Shown here: in pieces, positions 25,953 through 35,113 of the stretch
Numbering within the stretch: position 1 is the stretch's first letter
How the letters are laid out: each line of letters starts with the position of its first letter
Source of the DNA: an uncultured Clostridia bacterium
Lineage (GTDB): Bacteria; Bacillota; Clostridia; Oscillospirales; Acutalibacteraceae
Assembly (NCBI GenBank): GCA_945912145.1
Contig: CAMEBF010000001.1
Coordinates: 372,001 to 436,000, forward strand
Direction of reading: 5' to 3'
DNA length: 64,000 nt
Notes under the pieces: generated by a model
Told to the model about the DNA's origin: nothing
Databases searched by the model: none
The model's input: only the letters and a program-made list of their open reading frames with translations
Position numbers and translations under genes: made by a program

Positions 25953-28900
25953 TTGAGCAAAGCCTTACTGACGGATATTCTTCGTACCATCAAGCGTTCG
26001 ATGAGCCGTTTTATTTCCATTATCATTATTGTCGCGCTCGGCACCGGTTTTTTCGTCGGCGTCAAATCGGCGGCGCCCTCTATGGAAGAAACCGCAGAAC
26101 AGTATTTCTCCGACAACAACCTGATGGATCTTCGCGTACAATCCTCCATCGGCCTTACGGGAGACGATCTGACCGCCATTAAAAATATCGAGGGCGTCAG
26201 CGGTGCGATGGGCGCAAAATTTGTTGACGCGCTTGTCTTAGTCAACGGTCAGCCGGAAATCGACCTCGATGGCACGCAGATCAGCACGCGAGCTTACGGC
26301 ATCGACCTGAATATGCTGCAAGCCTACTATTACGGCGCGAACGATAAAAACTTCATCAACCGTCCGACGCTCTTAGAAGGCACTTATCCGACGAAATCCA
26401 ACCAGTGTCTCGTTGACGAAAGCTCACTTTCGACGCCCGACAGCTATCAGATCGGCAGCAAAATCAAGCTCGAAGCGGACGCCAATACGGATCTTTCATC
26501 TCTGGCCGTGACGGAATTTGAGATTGTCGGTGTTATCCGATCCCCATACTATATTTCCTTTGAACGCGGCAACAGCCTTGTCGGAAGCGGTAAGATCGGC
26601 ACCTTTATCTATATTCCTGAAAGCGCATTCACAAGCGATTATTACAGCGAGATCTATGTGACCGTTGACGGATCCGATGCCTACGATCCGTTTTCGGACG
26701 CCTACATACAGTATTTAAAGCCGGTCGCGGACAGGATCCGTGAAGTTGGCGCTACCAATATTGCCACGCGGACAAACGAGCTGAAAGAATCCCTGCCGGG
26801 AGAAATCGCATCGGCAAAGCAGGCGTATCAGACATCCTACGCAACGCTTCAGACGAGGCTACAGGAAGCCGAAGAGCAGATTGCGCTGTATCAGAAATAT
26901 GTGGACGATCCGGAGGGCTCCTACAATGAAGCGGTCAAGCAGGCGGCAGAAGCGCTCGGCCTTGCGGCCGAAGAGTTCAACGGCAATTCGTCCGCCTATT
27001 ATGACGCAATCGAAACATATAATCAGAATCTGGAGGCCTACAAAGCGGCAAAGGCTGCGCAATCCGAAAAATATAAACAGCTGACGGAAGCCCAGCGGCA
27101 GTATGCAGCCGCAGAATCCGCTTTGACGGCTGCTGAAAATGCTTTCAACAGCGCGACACAGTTTGTCAGCTCGACGCAGAATATCATTGACACAACCTCC
27201 ACCGTTCTGTCATCATTAGAGGCTTATCAGAACGGGCAAATGGATAATTCCCAGATAGCGCAGGTTCTTGCAACCCTCGAGAGTATCAATCCCGATCTCT
27301 ACCATTCCATCGCTTCTCTTTCCGCCGTCAGCATGGCGACGGAAGCCATTGCGCTGGTAACACCCTACCTCGATCAGCAGAAAACGCAGCTGGCGGCTTA
27401 TCAGGAACAGCTGGAAGCAAGCAAGCAGGAATTGACAGAAACAAAAGAAAAGTTTTCTGCTGCGGCGACCGTTCTTTCCGCAGCGAAAACTGCCTATGAA
27501 GCGGCGGACGTGCAGTTGAATGCGTATCTGGAAACGCTTCGCGGTTATTACGACGAACTTGAGGGGTCAAAGACCGACTTATCCATGGCTCAGTTTGAGC
27601 TGATGCTCAATGAGAGCTCCGTGAGCAACGACCTGAACCTACTCAAGGCGACGATTGCGAACGCCCAGACCTATCTGGATAAAGCAAAAAAGGAATATAC
27701 CGAAACGAAAGAATCAGCGGAAGCGGCACTTGCCGATGCACAGAAAAAAATTGATGCCGCAGAAAATCTTCTGGCGAAGCTCGACACGGCGAAATGGAAT
27801 CTCTATGACCGCACGGACACGCCCGGTTATACGAGCTACGACGGCGCCGTTCATAATATCAAAGTGCTGTCGAATATCTTCCCCGTCATCTTCTTCCTTG
27901 TCGCCGCTCTCGTTTGTCTGACGACAATGTCCCGCATGGTGGAAGAAGAACGTACGCAGATGGGAACCATGAAAGCCATCGGATATTCCAGTATCGCCAT
28001 TGCAACAAAATATATCCTCTATGCGCTGTTTGCAAGCGTCGTCGGATCGGCACTCGGTATCGTCATCGGCGTTTATGCACTTCCCTATGCGGTTTTCAAG
28101 GCTTACTCCATCATGTTCACAATGCCGTCTCTCAGCCTTTCTTTCCCCGTCGTCTACATCCTCCTCGGCATGGCGATTTCACTTCTGACAACACTTTTAG
28201 CCGCAGGAATTGCCTGCGCCAGAGAACTGCGCGTTCACCCCGCTTCTCTTATGCGTCCGAAAGCACCGAAGCCCGGAAAACGAGTCCTACTCGAAAAGAT
28301 CCCCTTTATCTGGAAGCATATCAGCTTTACCGGCAAGGTAACGGTGCGCAATCTCTTCCGTCGCAAAGTCAGATTCCTGATGACAGTCATCGGCATCGGA
28401 GGCTGTACGGCTCTTGTTCTGGCCAGTATCGGTCTGTATTCTTCCGTCCATGACATCATGCCCAAACAGTACGGCGATGACGGCATTGCTGCCTATGATG
28501 TTCAGATCGTCTTTGCGGACAATCAGACAGACGATTCCGCAATGATGGAACTGCTGCATGACGACTCCCGCATCACGGATCTGATGCTGTCCTCCGTACA
28601 GTCCGTAACCGGCGGCTCCGACCGGATCGATAAGACGCAGGACGTGTATCTTTTTGTTCCCAAAGATTGCGCAAAGCTGTCGTCATTGATTCATCTGCAG
28701 AACCGCAGTACCGGCGAGACGCTGACGCTCGACGATTCCGGCGCAATCATCACCGAGAGTTTTGCCAAAGATACTGACACGCAAATCGGAGACAGCGTTT
28801 GGATTATCAACGGTGACGGCGAACAGTTCAGCATTCCCGTTGCCGGCATCACAGAGAATTACGCATTCAACTATATCTATCTTTCTGAAAATCTGTATCA

Positions 28901-29501
28901 ATACATTTTCCAGGAGCCGGTCACATATAACTATGCCATTGGCACAGTCGATCCCTCGATTTTGACCGACGAGCAAACGAAAAATGTAACCGCAACAAAA
29001 AAATCACAGTTTACGACGGATCTGATGGCGTATGACAGCATCAACGCCGTTGCTTTCACCTCCGATACGGTCGATACGCTGAATGAAGTCATCAACGTTT
29101 TAAGTATGATCATTGCGATCTTTATCGTCGCCGCGGGTCTGCTCGCCTTTATCGTTCTGTACAACCTGAGCAATATCAACATCTCGGAACGCCAACGCGA
29201 ACTCGCGACAATTAAAGTCCTTGGCTTCCACGATAAGGAAGTTTCCGCTTACATCTACCGTGAAAATGTAGTGCTGACGATCATCGGTATTCTGCTCGGC
29301 CTGCTGCTTGGCGTATTTGTTCATAAGCTTCTCATCATCTATTGCGCCGTCGATACCGTCATGTATGTCCAGACGCTTCGGTGGTACAGCTTTGTAATTG
29401 CCGCCGCAATGACAACAGTTTTCGCCGTAATTGTCAACTTCCTGATGCATAAGAAAATGCAGAAGATTGATATGGTGGAATCTCTGAAAGCGATTGAATA
29501 A
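25953..29501 (+). CDS. Giant FtsX-type ABC permease with coiled-coil insert
   Basis: 1182-aa permease starting with TTG (RBS GGAGGG). N-terminal helix (FISIIIIVALGTGFFVGVK), a periplasm-like MacB-PCD domain (about 60-285), a long Ala/Glu/Gln-rich coiled coil (about 290-620), three helices with FtsX signature (VIFFLVAALVCLTTMSRMVEEERTQMGTMKAIGYS...), a second extracellular domain (about 810-1030), and a final three-helix FtsX unit (LLAFIVLYNLSNINISERQRELATIKVLGF). It is thus a tandem FtsX fusion. Likely moves lipids or peptides or transmits force to the cell wall; substrate unknown. Confidence 0.92.
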   Translation: MSKALLTDILRTIKRSMSRFISIIIIVALGTGFFVGVKSAAPSMEETAEQYFSDNNLMDLRVQSSIGLTGDDLTAIKNIEGVSGAMGAKFVDALVLVNGQPEIDLDGTQISTRAYGIDLNMLQAYYYGANDKNFINRPTLLEGTYPTKSNQCLVDESSLSTPDSYQIGSKIKLEADANTDLSSLAVTEFEIVGVIRSPYYISFERGNSLVGSGKIGTFIYIPESAFTSDYYSEIYVTVDGSDAYDPFSDAYIQYLKPVADRIREVGATNIATRTNELKESLPGEIASAKQAYQTSYATLQTRLQEAEEQIALYQKYVDDPEGSYNEAVKQAAEALGLAAEEFNGNSSAYYDAIETYNQNLEAYKAAKAAQSEKYKQLTEAQRQYAAAESALTAAENAFNSATQFVSSTQNIIDTTSTVLSSLEAYQNGQMDNSQIAQVLATLESINPDLYHSIASLSAVSMATEAIALVTPYLDQQKTQLAAYQEQLEASKQELTETKEKFSAAATVLSAAKTAYEAADVQLNAYLETLRGYYDELEGSKTDLSMAQFELMLNESSVSNDLNLLKATIANAQTYLDKAKKEYTETKESAEAALADAQKKIDAAENLLAKLDTAKWNLYDRTDTPGYTSYDGAVHNIKVLSNIFPVIFFLVAALVCLTTMSRMVEEERTQMGTMKAIGYSSIAIATKYILYALFASVVGSALGIVIGVYALPYAVFKAYSIMFTMPSLSLSFPVVYILLGMAISLLTTLLAAGIACARELRVHPASLMRPKAPKPGKRVLLEKIPFIWKHISFTGKVTVRNLFRRKVRFLMTVIGIGGCTALVLASIGLYSSVHDIMPKQYGDDGIAAYDVQIVFADNQTDDSAMMELLHDDSRITDLMLSSVQSVTGGSDRIDKTQDVYLFVPKDCAKLSSLIHLQNRSTGETLTLDDSGAIITESFAKDTDTQIGDSVWIINGDGEQFSIPVAGITENYAFNYIYLSENLYQYIFQEPVTYNYAIGTVDPSILTDEQTKNVTATKKSQFTTDLMAYDSINAVAFTSDTVDTLNEVINVLSMIIAIFIVAAGLLAFIVLYNLSNINISERQRELATIKVLGFHDKEVSAYIYRENVVLTIIGILLGLLLGVFVHKLLIIYCAVDTVMYVQTLRWYSFVIAAAMTTVFAVIVNFLMHKKMQKIDMVESLKAIE

Positions 29502-29507
29502 CAAAAA

Positions 29508-29553
29508 AGAGCATATCTGCGATCTTGAACTGATTTGCAGATATGCTTTTTGC
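29508..29553 (+). terminator. Rho-independent terminator of the ABC permease transcript
   Basis: 11-bp stem AGCATATCTGC/GCAGATATGCT followed by TTTT, seven bases after the permease stop. Confidence 0.9.
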
Positions 29554-29593
29554 TATTTAACAATTTCTGAATGCCGGAGGCGATGCCGCTCTT

Positions 29594-29809
29594 TCAGTCT
29601 GAACTTCTTGGGTGCATCGTACTGATAGCTTCCAGAACCTCTTCCTCCGTTCTGTTCGGCGCCTGAAAGAACTTGTACATTTTTTGAAGATTCTCCTCGG
29701 TTCCGTTTTCCGAGCCGATTAAATATATGACTTTTTTCATTGTATCTTCTGACAGTTTGCTGTTCAGCATCATAAGAACTGTTTTCATATACATTTCAAA
29801 TTTTGTCAT
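29594..29809 (-). CDS. Small helical protein, unknown function (paralogue A)
   Basis: 71 aa from the ATG at 29809, chosen for the GAGGGA SD about 9 bases upstream; the frame remains open to an ATG at 29866. Predicted mostly alpha-helical, no signal or membrane segment. Contains LSEDTMKKVIYLI and TEEEVLEAISTM, which align loosely with REDTVNLMAFM and TEREVWNAAGTI in the next upstream gene, suggesting a duplicated pair. I do not recognise a family. Confidence 0.6.
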   Translation of the reverse strand: MTKFEMYMKTVLMMLNSKLSEDTMKKVIYLIGSENGTEENLQKMYKFFQAPNRTEEEVLEAISTMHPRSSD

Positions 29810-29901
29810 TTCTATGTCCCTCTTCCTCTTTGATAGTCTTTTTGCGTAAATAGCAAATATCTTCATTTAGATATTCGTCATCACAAGATTTCAGGCTTTT
29901 T

Positions 29902-30102
29902 TTACAGGTGTTTTTTCACGATTGTTCCCGCCGCGTTCCAGACTTCCCGCTCCGTCATCTGAAAGTTTTTCCCCTCCATTGCGGAAATTATTTCTGCTTC
30001 CATCTGTGGAGTATCCATAAATGCCATTAGATTTACGGTATCTTCCCTTGTAAATCCCATAGCTTTCAGATAGCGAATCAGCGTTGACCGCTGTTCAGTC
30101 AT
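29902..30102 (-). CDS. Small helical protein, unknown function (paralogue B)
   Basis: 66 aa, ATG at 30102 with AAAGGA about 12 and GAGG about 3 bases upstream. Helical, soluble, mildly similar to the protein encoded downstream (shared EDT...TExEV..A..T pattern at similar spacing). No recognised domain. The pair is probably one transcription unit on the minus strand, with no clear promoter or terminator of its own. Confidence 0.58.
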   Translation of the reverse strand: MTEQRSTLIRYLKAMGFTREDTVNLMAFMDTPQMEAEIISAMEGKNFQMTEREVWNAAGTIVKKHL

Positions 30103-30159
30103 AATCCTCTACGTCCTTTCTATATATACTAATAATCTTTACTAAAAACTATCCAGGAA

Positions 30160-30188
30160 TTGACATCAGAATCTTTTTGTGATATAAT
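30160..30188 (+). promoter_or_regulatory. Orphan consensus promoter
   Basis: TTGACA (30160-30165), 17-base spacer, TATAAT (30183-30188), reading plus. No plus-strand coding sequence follows before the terminator at 30308, so it appears to drive a non-coding RNA. Confidence 0.82.
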
Positions 30189-30194
30189 GTTGTC

Positions 30195-30335
30195 AGAAGA
30201 GTGACGTTGATATTGCCCTCGTATTGGACTTGGGAAATGCCTTGCGAAAGCTCTTCTTTATATTTTATTTTTGTCCGCTTTGCGATGAACAATTTGATTG
30301 AATAGAAAAGAGGCAGGTTCGCCTGCCTCTTTGTT
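30195..30335 (+). ncRNA. Candidate small RNA between a consensus promoter and a terminator
   Basis: About 140 bases from the predicted start (7 bases past the -10) to the strong hairpin terminator. AGAAGAG (30195-30201) pairs exactly with CTCTTCT (30251-30257), enclosing a 49-base interior with a CCC/GGG pairing, and is directly followed by a T-rich run (30258-30272) that could itself end a ~65-base form. It contains no convincing open frame with an SD site. I cannot match it to a known RNA family. Confidence 0.5.
30308..30335. terminator. Bidirectional terminator, end of pyr operon and of the candidate sRNA
   Basis: AAAGAGGCAGG/CCTGCCTCTTT perfect 11-bp stem with TTCG loop. T-rich tail on the plus strand (TGTTTTATT) and on the minus strand (TCTATT after the stem), located just past the lipoprotein stop. 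Confidence 0.92.
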
Positions 30336-30776
30336 TTATTCTGACACGGATTCCGTAAAATACCCCGGCGTGATATTCTCACCGTAGAATAACTGAATTT
30401 CCTGCTCCGTCAGGCCGATATACTTGTTGTTTTCGGCATAAGTCAGAATCAGATAGGCACTTTCAACACGACCGGTCGTATACTGAGGATCGAAACCGTT
30501 CTCCTCATAATAATCGAGCATCTCCTGCGCAAAGTCCGGCGTTCCGAATTTATAGGCGTATTCGGCTTTCGCGACGCGGCCGTTCGCCATTGTCAGGAGA
30601 ATATAATTTCTCCCGTCCTCAACGGCGATCATTTCGTCGTCTGACTGCAAAGGATAGACCTTTTGGACACGTGATTCATATTCGGAATCAGGTTCCGTAA
30701 TCACAACGCTGTTCCCGCAAGAGGTAAGCAAAATGAGAATCACCGGGATCAGAAGTAAAGTGAGAAGACGTTTCAC
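30336..30776 (-). CDS. Putative lipoprotein, last gene of the pyr operon
   Basis: 146-aa protein with a lipoprotein signal (LLTLLLIPVILILLTSC; lipobox LTSC, Cys at residue 20) followed by an acidic, globular domain with YEYESR-like N-terminal and YAYKFGTPDFAQEMLDYYEENGFDPQYTT. It starts with GTG overlapping the pyrI stop (GTGA), so it is translationally coupled to pyrimidine synthesis genes. Function unknown; no known nucleotide-related domain seen. Confidence 0.8.
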   Translation of the reverse strand: MKRLLTLLLIPVILILLTSCGNSVVITEPDSEYESRVQKVYPLQSDDEMIAVEDGRNYILLTMANGRVAKAEYAYKFGTPDFAQEMLDYYEENGFDPQYTTGRVESAYLILTYAENNKYIGLTEQEIQLFYGENITPGYFTESVSE

Positions 30777-31207
30777 TTCAGATCACCCTGATTCTTATAT
30801 TTCGATTCACAGTAAATGCAGCGGTAAATACGGTGTCCTCTGTCCGTGAGCTTAAAGACGCTCGGAAGCTCCTGCTCAATCGAAGTGATGCAGCGCGGAT
30901 TCGAACAGCGGATCACGCCTTCGACACGTTCGGGCAATTCCAAATGCTTTCGTTCGACGATCTTGCCGTCGCGGATAATGCTGACCGTGACGCCGGGATC
31001 GAGATAACCGAGAATATCGAAGTTGATGTCAATCGGCTCGCAGATCTTCAGAATATCCTTTTTGCCCATTTTTTCGCTTTCGGCGTTCTTGATGATTGCG
31101 ACCTGACAGCCGAGCTTGTCAAGGTTCAGCGCTTTGTAGATCGCCATGGCACCGCCTGCCTGAATATGGTCGAGCACGACGCCGTCTTTAATCGGATTGA
31201 CTATCAT
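30773..31207 (-). CDS. pyrI: Aspartate carbamoyltransferase regulatory subunit
   Basis: 144-aa regulatory chain that gives allosteric nucleotide control to ATCase. The N-terminal nucleotide-binding domain contains KDGVVLDHIQAGGAMAIYKAL. The C-terminal zinc domain has CSNPRCITS and CIYCESKY (four Cys ligands, CxxxxC and CxxC). Starts one base after the pyrB stop, with a GGGGGTG SD. Its presence indicates an E. coli-like regulated holoenzyme rather than the unregulated PyrB trimer of Bacillus. Confidence 0.96.
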   Translation of the reverse strand: MIVNPIKDGVVLDHIQAGGAMAIYKALNLDKLGCQVAIIKNAESEKMGKKDILKICEPIDINFDILGYLDPGVTVSIIRDGKIVERKHLELPERVEGVIRCSNPRCITSIEQELPSVFKLTDRGHRIYRCIYCESKYKNQGDLK

Positions 31208-31208
31208 T

Positions 31209-32123
31209 TCACTGCACCCCCAAAAGCTTTAGAATCAGCGCCATGCGGATATATTTGCCGTTGAGCGTCTGTTCAAAATAGCAGGCTCTCGGATCGTTAT
31301 CCACTTCGACCGCGATCTCATTGACGCGCGGCAACGGATGGAGAATCGAGAGATCGCTCTTCGCCTTTTTCAGCTTTGCGCCGTTTAAGATGTACGTGTC
31401 TTTCAAGCGGATGTAATCGTCCTCATTAAAGAAGCGTTCGCGCTGTACACGGGTCATATAGAGAATATCGAGGTCGGGAATCGCCTCTTCCAGACTTCTC
31501 GTTTCGACGTATTCGATGTTTTTCCGGTCGAGAATTTCCTGCTTGATATAGCCGGGAATGCGAAGCTCATCCGGGGAAATCAGAACAAACTTTACATTTT
31601 CATAGCGGGACATGGCGCCGATGAGCGAATGGACGGTTCTGCCAAATTTCAGGTCGCCGCACAGACCGACCGTCAGATTGTTGAAACGACCCTTTTCGCG
31701 GTGGATTGTCAGCAGATCGGCAAGCGTCTGCGTCGGGTGATTGTGACCGCCGTCGCCGGCGTTGATGATCGGAACAAGCGAATGCATCGACGCGACAAGC
31801 GGCGCGCCCTCTTTGGGATGACGCATCGCGATGATGTCGGCATATCCGCTGACAACACGAACCGTATCGGCGACGCTCTCCCCTTTGGACGCAGAGGAAT
31901 TATCCGCCGCAGCAAAACCGAGAACATTGCCGCCAAGCTCATACATGGCGGCTTCAAAGCTCAGTCTCGTTCTTGTGGACGGCTCATAAAACAAGGTTGC
32001 CAGTTTTTTACCCTTGCATTTTTCGGCGTACTTGGCGGGATCAGCAATAATATCTTTTGAAACCGCGATCAGCTCGTCGATCTCTTCGGTGGTAAGCTCC
32101 TGAATATCAATTAAACTTCTCAT
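31209..32123 (-). CDS. pyrB: Aspartate carbamoyltransferase catalytic subunit
   Basis: 304 aa. Catalyses carbamoyl phosphate + aspartate to carbamoyl aspartate. Signature [19 protein letters not shown] (carbamoyl phosphate loop, about residues 49-67), [18 protein letters not shown], and [19 protein letters not shown]-terminal [19 protein letters not shown]. Overlaps pyrE by 4 bases. Confidence 0.97.
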   Translation of the reverse strand: MRSLIDIQELTTEEIDELIAVSKDIIADPAKYAEKCKGKKLATLFYEPSTRTRLSFEAAMYELGGNVLGFAAADNSSASKGESVADTVRVVSGYADIIAMRHPKEGAPLVASMHSLVPIINAGDGGHNHPTQTLADLLTIHREKGRFNNLTVGLCGDLKFGRTVHSLIGAMSRYENVKFVLISPDELRIPGYIKQEILDRKNIEYVETRSLEEAIPDLDILYMTRVQRERFFNEDDYIRLKDTYILNGAKLKKAKSDLSILHPLPRVNEIAVEVDNDPRACYFEQTLNGKYIRMALILKLLGVQ

Positions 32124-32758
32124 TTTGCCGCACCGATCCAGCTTTCGTCAGAGGGATTGTTGCGGAACGCGATCAGGCGTTCAATGTCCGCAGGCTGGAT
32201 ATAGCCCTCTTCGGCCGCAACAGACGCGATCACGTCAAAATTCGTCAGGCTGACGTTTTTCACATTGGCCGCCGCCAGACGGTCAAGACCTTTCTGCATA
32301 TTATAGGTAAAGATGCTGACAATACCGAGAACCTCTGCGCCGGCTTCACGCAACGCGTCAACCACATCCAGAACGCTGCCGCCGGTGGAAATCAGATCTT
32401 CGACGACCACGACTTTCTGTCCCTTTTCGAGCTTACCCTCAATGCGGTTCTGACGGCCGTGATCCTTATTGCCGGAACGGACGTAACCCATCGGAAGAGA
32501 GAGCAGATGTGCGGCAATCGCGGCGTGCGCGATACCGGCGGTGCTTGTTCCCATCAGGACTTCGCAGTCCGGGTATTCCTTTTTAACGGTTTCGGCGATG
32601 GCGGATTCCACGACGGTTCTGTATTCCGGTGCCGTCAGAATCAGTCTGTTATCGCAGTAAACAGGGCTTTTTATGCCGCTTGCCCACGTGAACGGCTCCT
32701 CCGGACGGAAGAAAACAGCTCCGATTGATAATAATGCTTTTGCGATTTCCTTTTGCAT
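32120..32758 (-). CDS. pyrE: Orotate phosphoribosyltransferase
   Basis: 212 aa. Converts orotate plus PRPP to OMP. Motifs: [19 protein letters not shown] near the N-terminus, [17 protein letters not shown] (active-site loop) and the PRPP motif [21 protein letters not shown]. The ATG at 32758 is 9 bases from AAAGG; an ATG three codons earlier abuts the SD and is less likely. The frame is open further upstream through the pyrF end. Confidence 0.96.
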   Translation of the reverse strand: MQKEIAKALLSIGAVFFRPEEPFTWASGIKSPVYCDNRLILTAPEYRTVVESAIAETVKKEYPDCEVLMGTSTAGIAHAAIAAHLLSLPMGYVRSGNKDHGRQNRIEGKLEKGQKVVVVEDLISTGGSVLDVVDALREAGAEVLGIVSIFTYNMQKGLDRLAAANVKNVSLTNFDVIASVAAEEGYIQPADIERLIAFRNNPSDESWIGAAK

Positions 32759-32777
32759 AGTATTCATCCTTTCCTGA

Positions 32778-33476
32778 TTATCCAACAAATTCTCTGACGC
32801 AGCGCCGATAGGCCTCAACCGGGTTTTCCGCCGCTGTAATCGGACGACCGACAACGATATAATCCGAACCGATCTCTTTCGCCTTGGCCGGCGTCGTGAC
32901 GCGAACCTGATCGCCGACATCACCGTCAGCGAACCGTATACCCGGTGTTACCGTGTAAAATGCGTCGCCGCAGACCTCGTGAACCTTTGCCGCTTCCAAC
33001 GGCGAACAGACTACGCCGTCAAGCCCTGCTTTTTTGGCGTTTGCGGCATAGTGCATCACGACCTCGTCGATCGGACGATCAATGAGCAGATCGCTCTTCA
33101 TGCGCTCTTCGCTGGTTGATGTAAGCTGCGTTACCGCAAGCAGAATCGGACGGCTGCCGTCGGCTCTGGTAAGACCTTCCAGCGCGGCCTCCATCATGGC
33201 AATCGTGCCGCCTGCGTGGAGATTGCACATATCCACATCGAGAGAAGAGAGGACCGCCATGGCCTTTTTGACCGTATTCGGAATGTCATGCAGCTTCAGA
33301 TCCAAGAAGATCTTGTGACCTCTCGCCTTAATCTCTTTGACGATGGCGGGACCTTCTGCGTAAAACAGCTCCATACCGATCTTGACAAACGGCTTTTCTT
33401 CCTTGAAGTTGTCAAGGAAAGCCATACAGCTTTCTTTGCTCGCGAAATCGCAAGCGATGATAACGTCTTTTCCCAT
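32778..33476 (-). CDS. pyrF: Orotidine 5'-phosphate decarboxylase
   Basis: 232 aa, OMP to UMP. The active-site tetrad motif is [17 protein letters not shown] (Asp-Lys-Asp, about residues 57-73). [10 protein letters not shown] at the start supplies the substrate Asp, and [17 protein letters not shown] is the phosphate loop. The start overlaps the pyrD stop (TAATG) with CAGGAGG upstream. Confidence 0.97.
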   Translation of the reverse strand: MGKDVIIACDFASKESCMAFLDNFKEEKPFVKIGMELFYAEGPAIVKEIKARGHKIFLDLKLHDIPNTVKKAMAVLSSLDVDMCNLHAGGTIAMMEAALEGLTRADGSRPILLAVTQLTSTSEERMKSDLLIDRPIDEVVMHYAANAKKAGLDGVVCSPLEAAKVHEVCGDAFYTVTPGIRFADGDVGDQVRVTTPAKAKEIGSDYIVVGRPITAAENPVEAYRRCVREFVG

Positions 33477-34387
33477 TAGTGAGCGCCTCCTGTTATATCC
33501 TGTAGATTATTGATACCATATTTTTGCATAGCGTCGGGCAATGCCTCGATAATTTTTTTACACGCGAACGGATCAACGAGATTCGCAGCGCCGACTTCAA
33601 CCGCCGAAGCACCGGCGAGCATCATTTCGATCACGTCCTCCGCCGACGAGATTCCTCCCATGCCGATGATCGGAATTTTAACCGCATCGTAAACGCGATA
33701 GACCATAGAAACAGCGACCGGGAAGATCGCAGGCCCCGAAAAACCGCCGGATTTATTGGCGATGACGGGCTTTTTGGTTTTGAGGTCAATCCGCATGCCC
33801 ATCAGCGTGTTGATCATGGAAATACCATCCGCGCCGGCGTCTTCGCATGCTTTCGCGATCTCGGTAATATCCGTGACGTTCGGGCTGAGCTTGATATAGA
33901 CCGGCTTCGTCGTCACCTTTTTGACGGCTTTTGTCACTTCTGCTGCCGACGCGCATGATGTGCCGAAGCTCATGCCGCCGCCGTGCACATTCGGACAGCT
34001 GATGTTCACTTCAAGCAGACCGACCTGCTCTTCCCTATCAAGTTTTTCGCAGGTATATACATACTCATCTATCGAAAAACCGCTGATGTTCGCGATGACT
34101 TTTTTAGAAAAGCATTGCTTTAATTTCGGGAGTTCTTCGGCGATGACCTGCTCAACGCCGGGATTCTGAAGCCCGACGGAATTGATCAGTCCCGATGTGC
34201 ATTCCGCGATACGCGGCGTCGGATTGCCGAAGCGCGCGTCTTTCGTTGTTCCCTTAAAGGAGAATGATCCTAAAATATTGATATCATATAATTCGGCGAA
34301 CTCATAGCCGAAGCCGAATGTGCCGCTGGCGGGGATCACAGGATTGTCAAGAGAAAGACCGCTCAAATTGACCGACGTATTTACCAT
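33476..34387 (-). CDS. pyrD: Dihydroorotate dehydrogenase B, catalytic subunit
   Basis: 303 aa, class 1B FMN enzyme that oxidises dihydroorotate to orotate with NAD via PyrK. Catalytic Cys in [11 protein letters not shown] (about residue 133), FMN-binding [42 protein letters not shown]. The ATG at 34387 follows GGAGGAG; the start overlaps the pyrK stop by 7 bases. Confidence 0.96.
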   Translation of the reverse strand: MVNTSVNLSGLSLDNPVIPASGTFGFGYEFAELYDINILGSFSFKGTTKDARFGNPTPRIAECTSGLINSVGLQNPGVEQVIAEELPKLKQCFSKKVIANISGFSIDEYVYTCEKLDREEQVGLLEVNISCPNVHGGGMSFGTSCASAAEVTKAVKKVTTKPVYIKLSPNVTDITEIAKACEDAGADGISMINTLMGMRIDLKTKKPVIANKSGGFSGPAIFPVAVSMVYRVYDAVKIPIIGMGGISSAEDVIEMMLAGASAVEVGAANLVDPFACKKIIEALPDAMQKYGINNLQDITGGAH

Positions 34388-35112
34388 ATGATCTCCTCCT
34401 TTACGAGGACGGGGCCGTCCTTGCAGATTCTTTTGTTGCCGTACTTCGTTTTGCATGAGCAGCCCATGCACGCGCCGAAGCCGCAGCCCATCCTTTCTTC
34501 AAAGCTAAGCTGACCGGAAGTCCGGGTGTTGTTATAGAGTGCTTTGAGCATCGGTTCTGGACCGCAGGCATAAAAGTAGCTGTAGTCGAGCCCTTGCAGC
34601 GCGTCCGTGACAAAGCCTTTGACGCCGACGCTACCGTCCGCTGTGGCAAGGATGGTTTTCGCGCCGATGGCGGAAAACTCCTCTGCTGCGAAAATTTCAT
34701 TAGCCGTATTGAATCCGAGAATGGCGGTAACGCTCTTTCCCTCGGCAATCATCTTCTTTGCGAGATAGTACATCGGAGGAACACCGACGCCGCCGCCGAT
34801 GACAACAGGGTTTTCGCCGGAAACAGATGTATCAAATCCATTGCCGAGACCGGTTAAGCAGTCAAGCTTCGTTTCCACGGGCAGACGAGACATCAGCTGC
34901 GTCCCTTTGCCGACGACCTTATAGATGATGGACACCATACCGTCGCGGCAATCGTAAACGGAAATCGGACGCCGCAGATAGAGAGAATCGAGCTTGATAT
35001 TGATAAACTGACCGGGAGCCGTGATCGCCGACGTATCGCCGGCAAGCTCCATATGATACACACTGTCGGTCAGTTGTTGATTTTTTTGAACCGTATAAAG
35101 TACATTTTTCAT
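34381..35112 (-). CDS. pyrK: Dihydroorotate dehydrogenase B, electron transfer subunit
   Basis: 243-aa FAD/[2Fe-2S] protein. RRPISVYDC is the FAD motif, VVIGGGVGVPPMYYLAKKM the NAD-binding region, and the C-terminal ERMGCGFGACMGCSCKTKYGNKRICKDGPVL supplies the four cluster cysteines. Forms a heterotetramer with PyrD. Lies one base after pyrC. Confidence 0.96.
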   Translation of the reverse strand: MKNVLYTVQKNQQLTDSVYHMELAGDTSAITAPGQFINIKLDSLYLRRPISVYDCRDGMVSIIYKVVGKGTQLMSRLPVETKLDCLTGLGNGFDTSVSGENPVVIGGGVGVPPMYYLAKKMIAEGKSVTAILGFNTANEIFAAEEFSAIGAKTILATADGSVGVKGFVTDALQGLDYSYFYACGPEPMLKALYNNTRTSGQLSFEERMGCGFGACMGCSCKTKYGNKRICKDGPVLVKEEIIW

Positions 35113-35113
35113 T

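Noticed and set aside
30149..30382. Minus-strand open frame of 77 codons
   Set aside because: It overlaps the lipoprotein end, crosses the bidirectional terminator and has no SD; non-coding RNA is a better reading.
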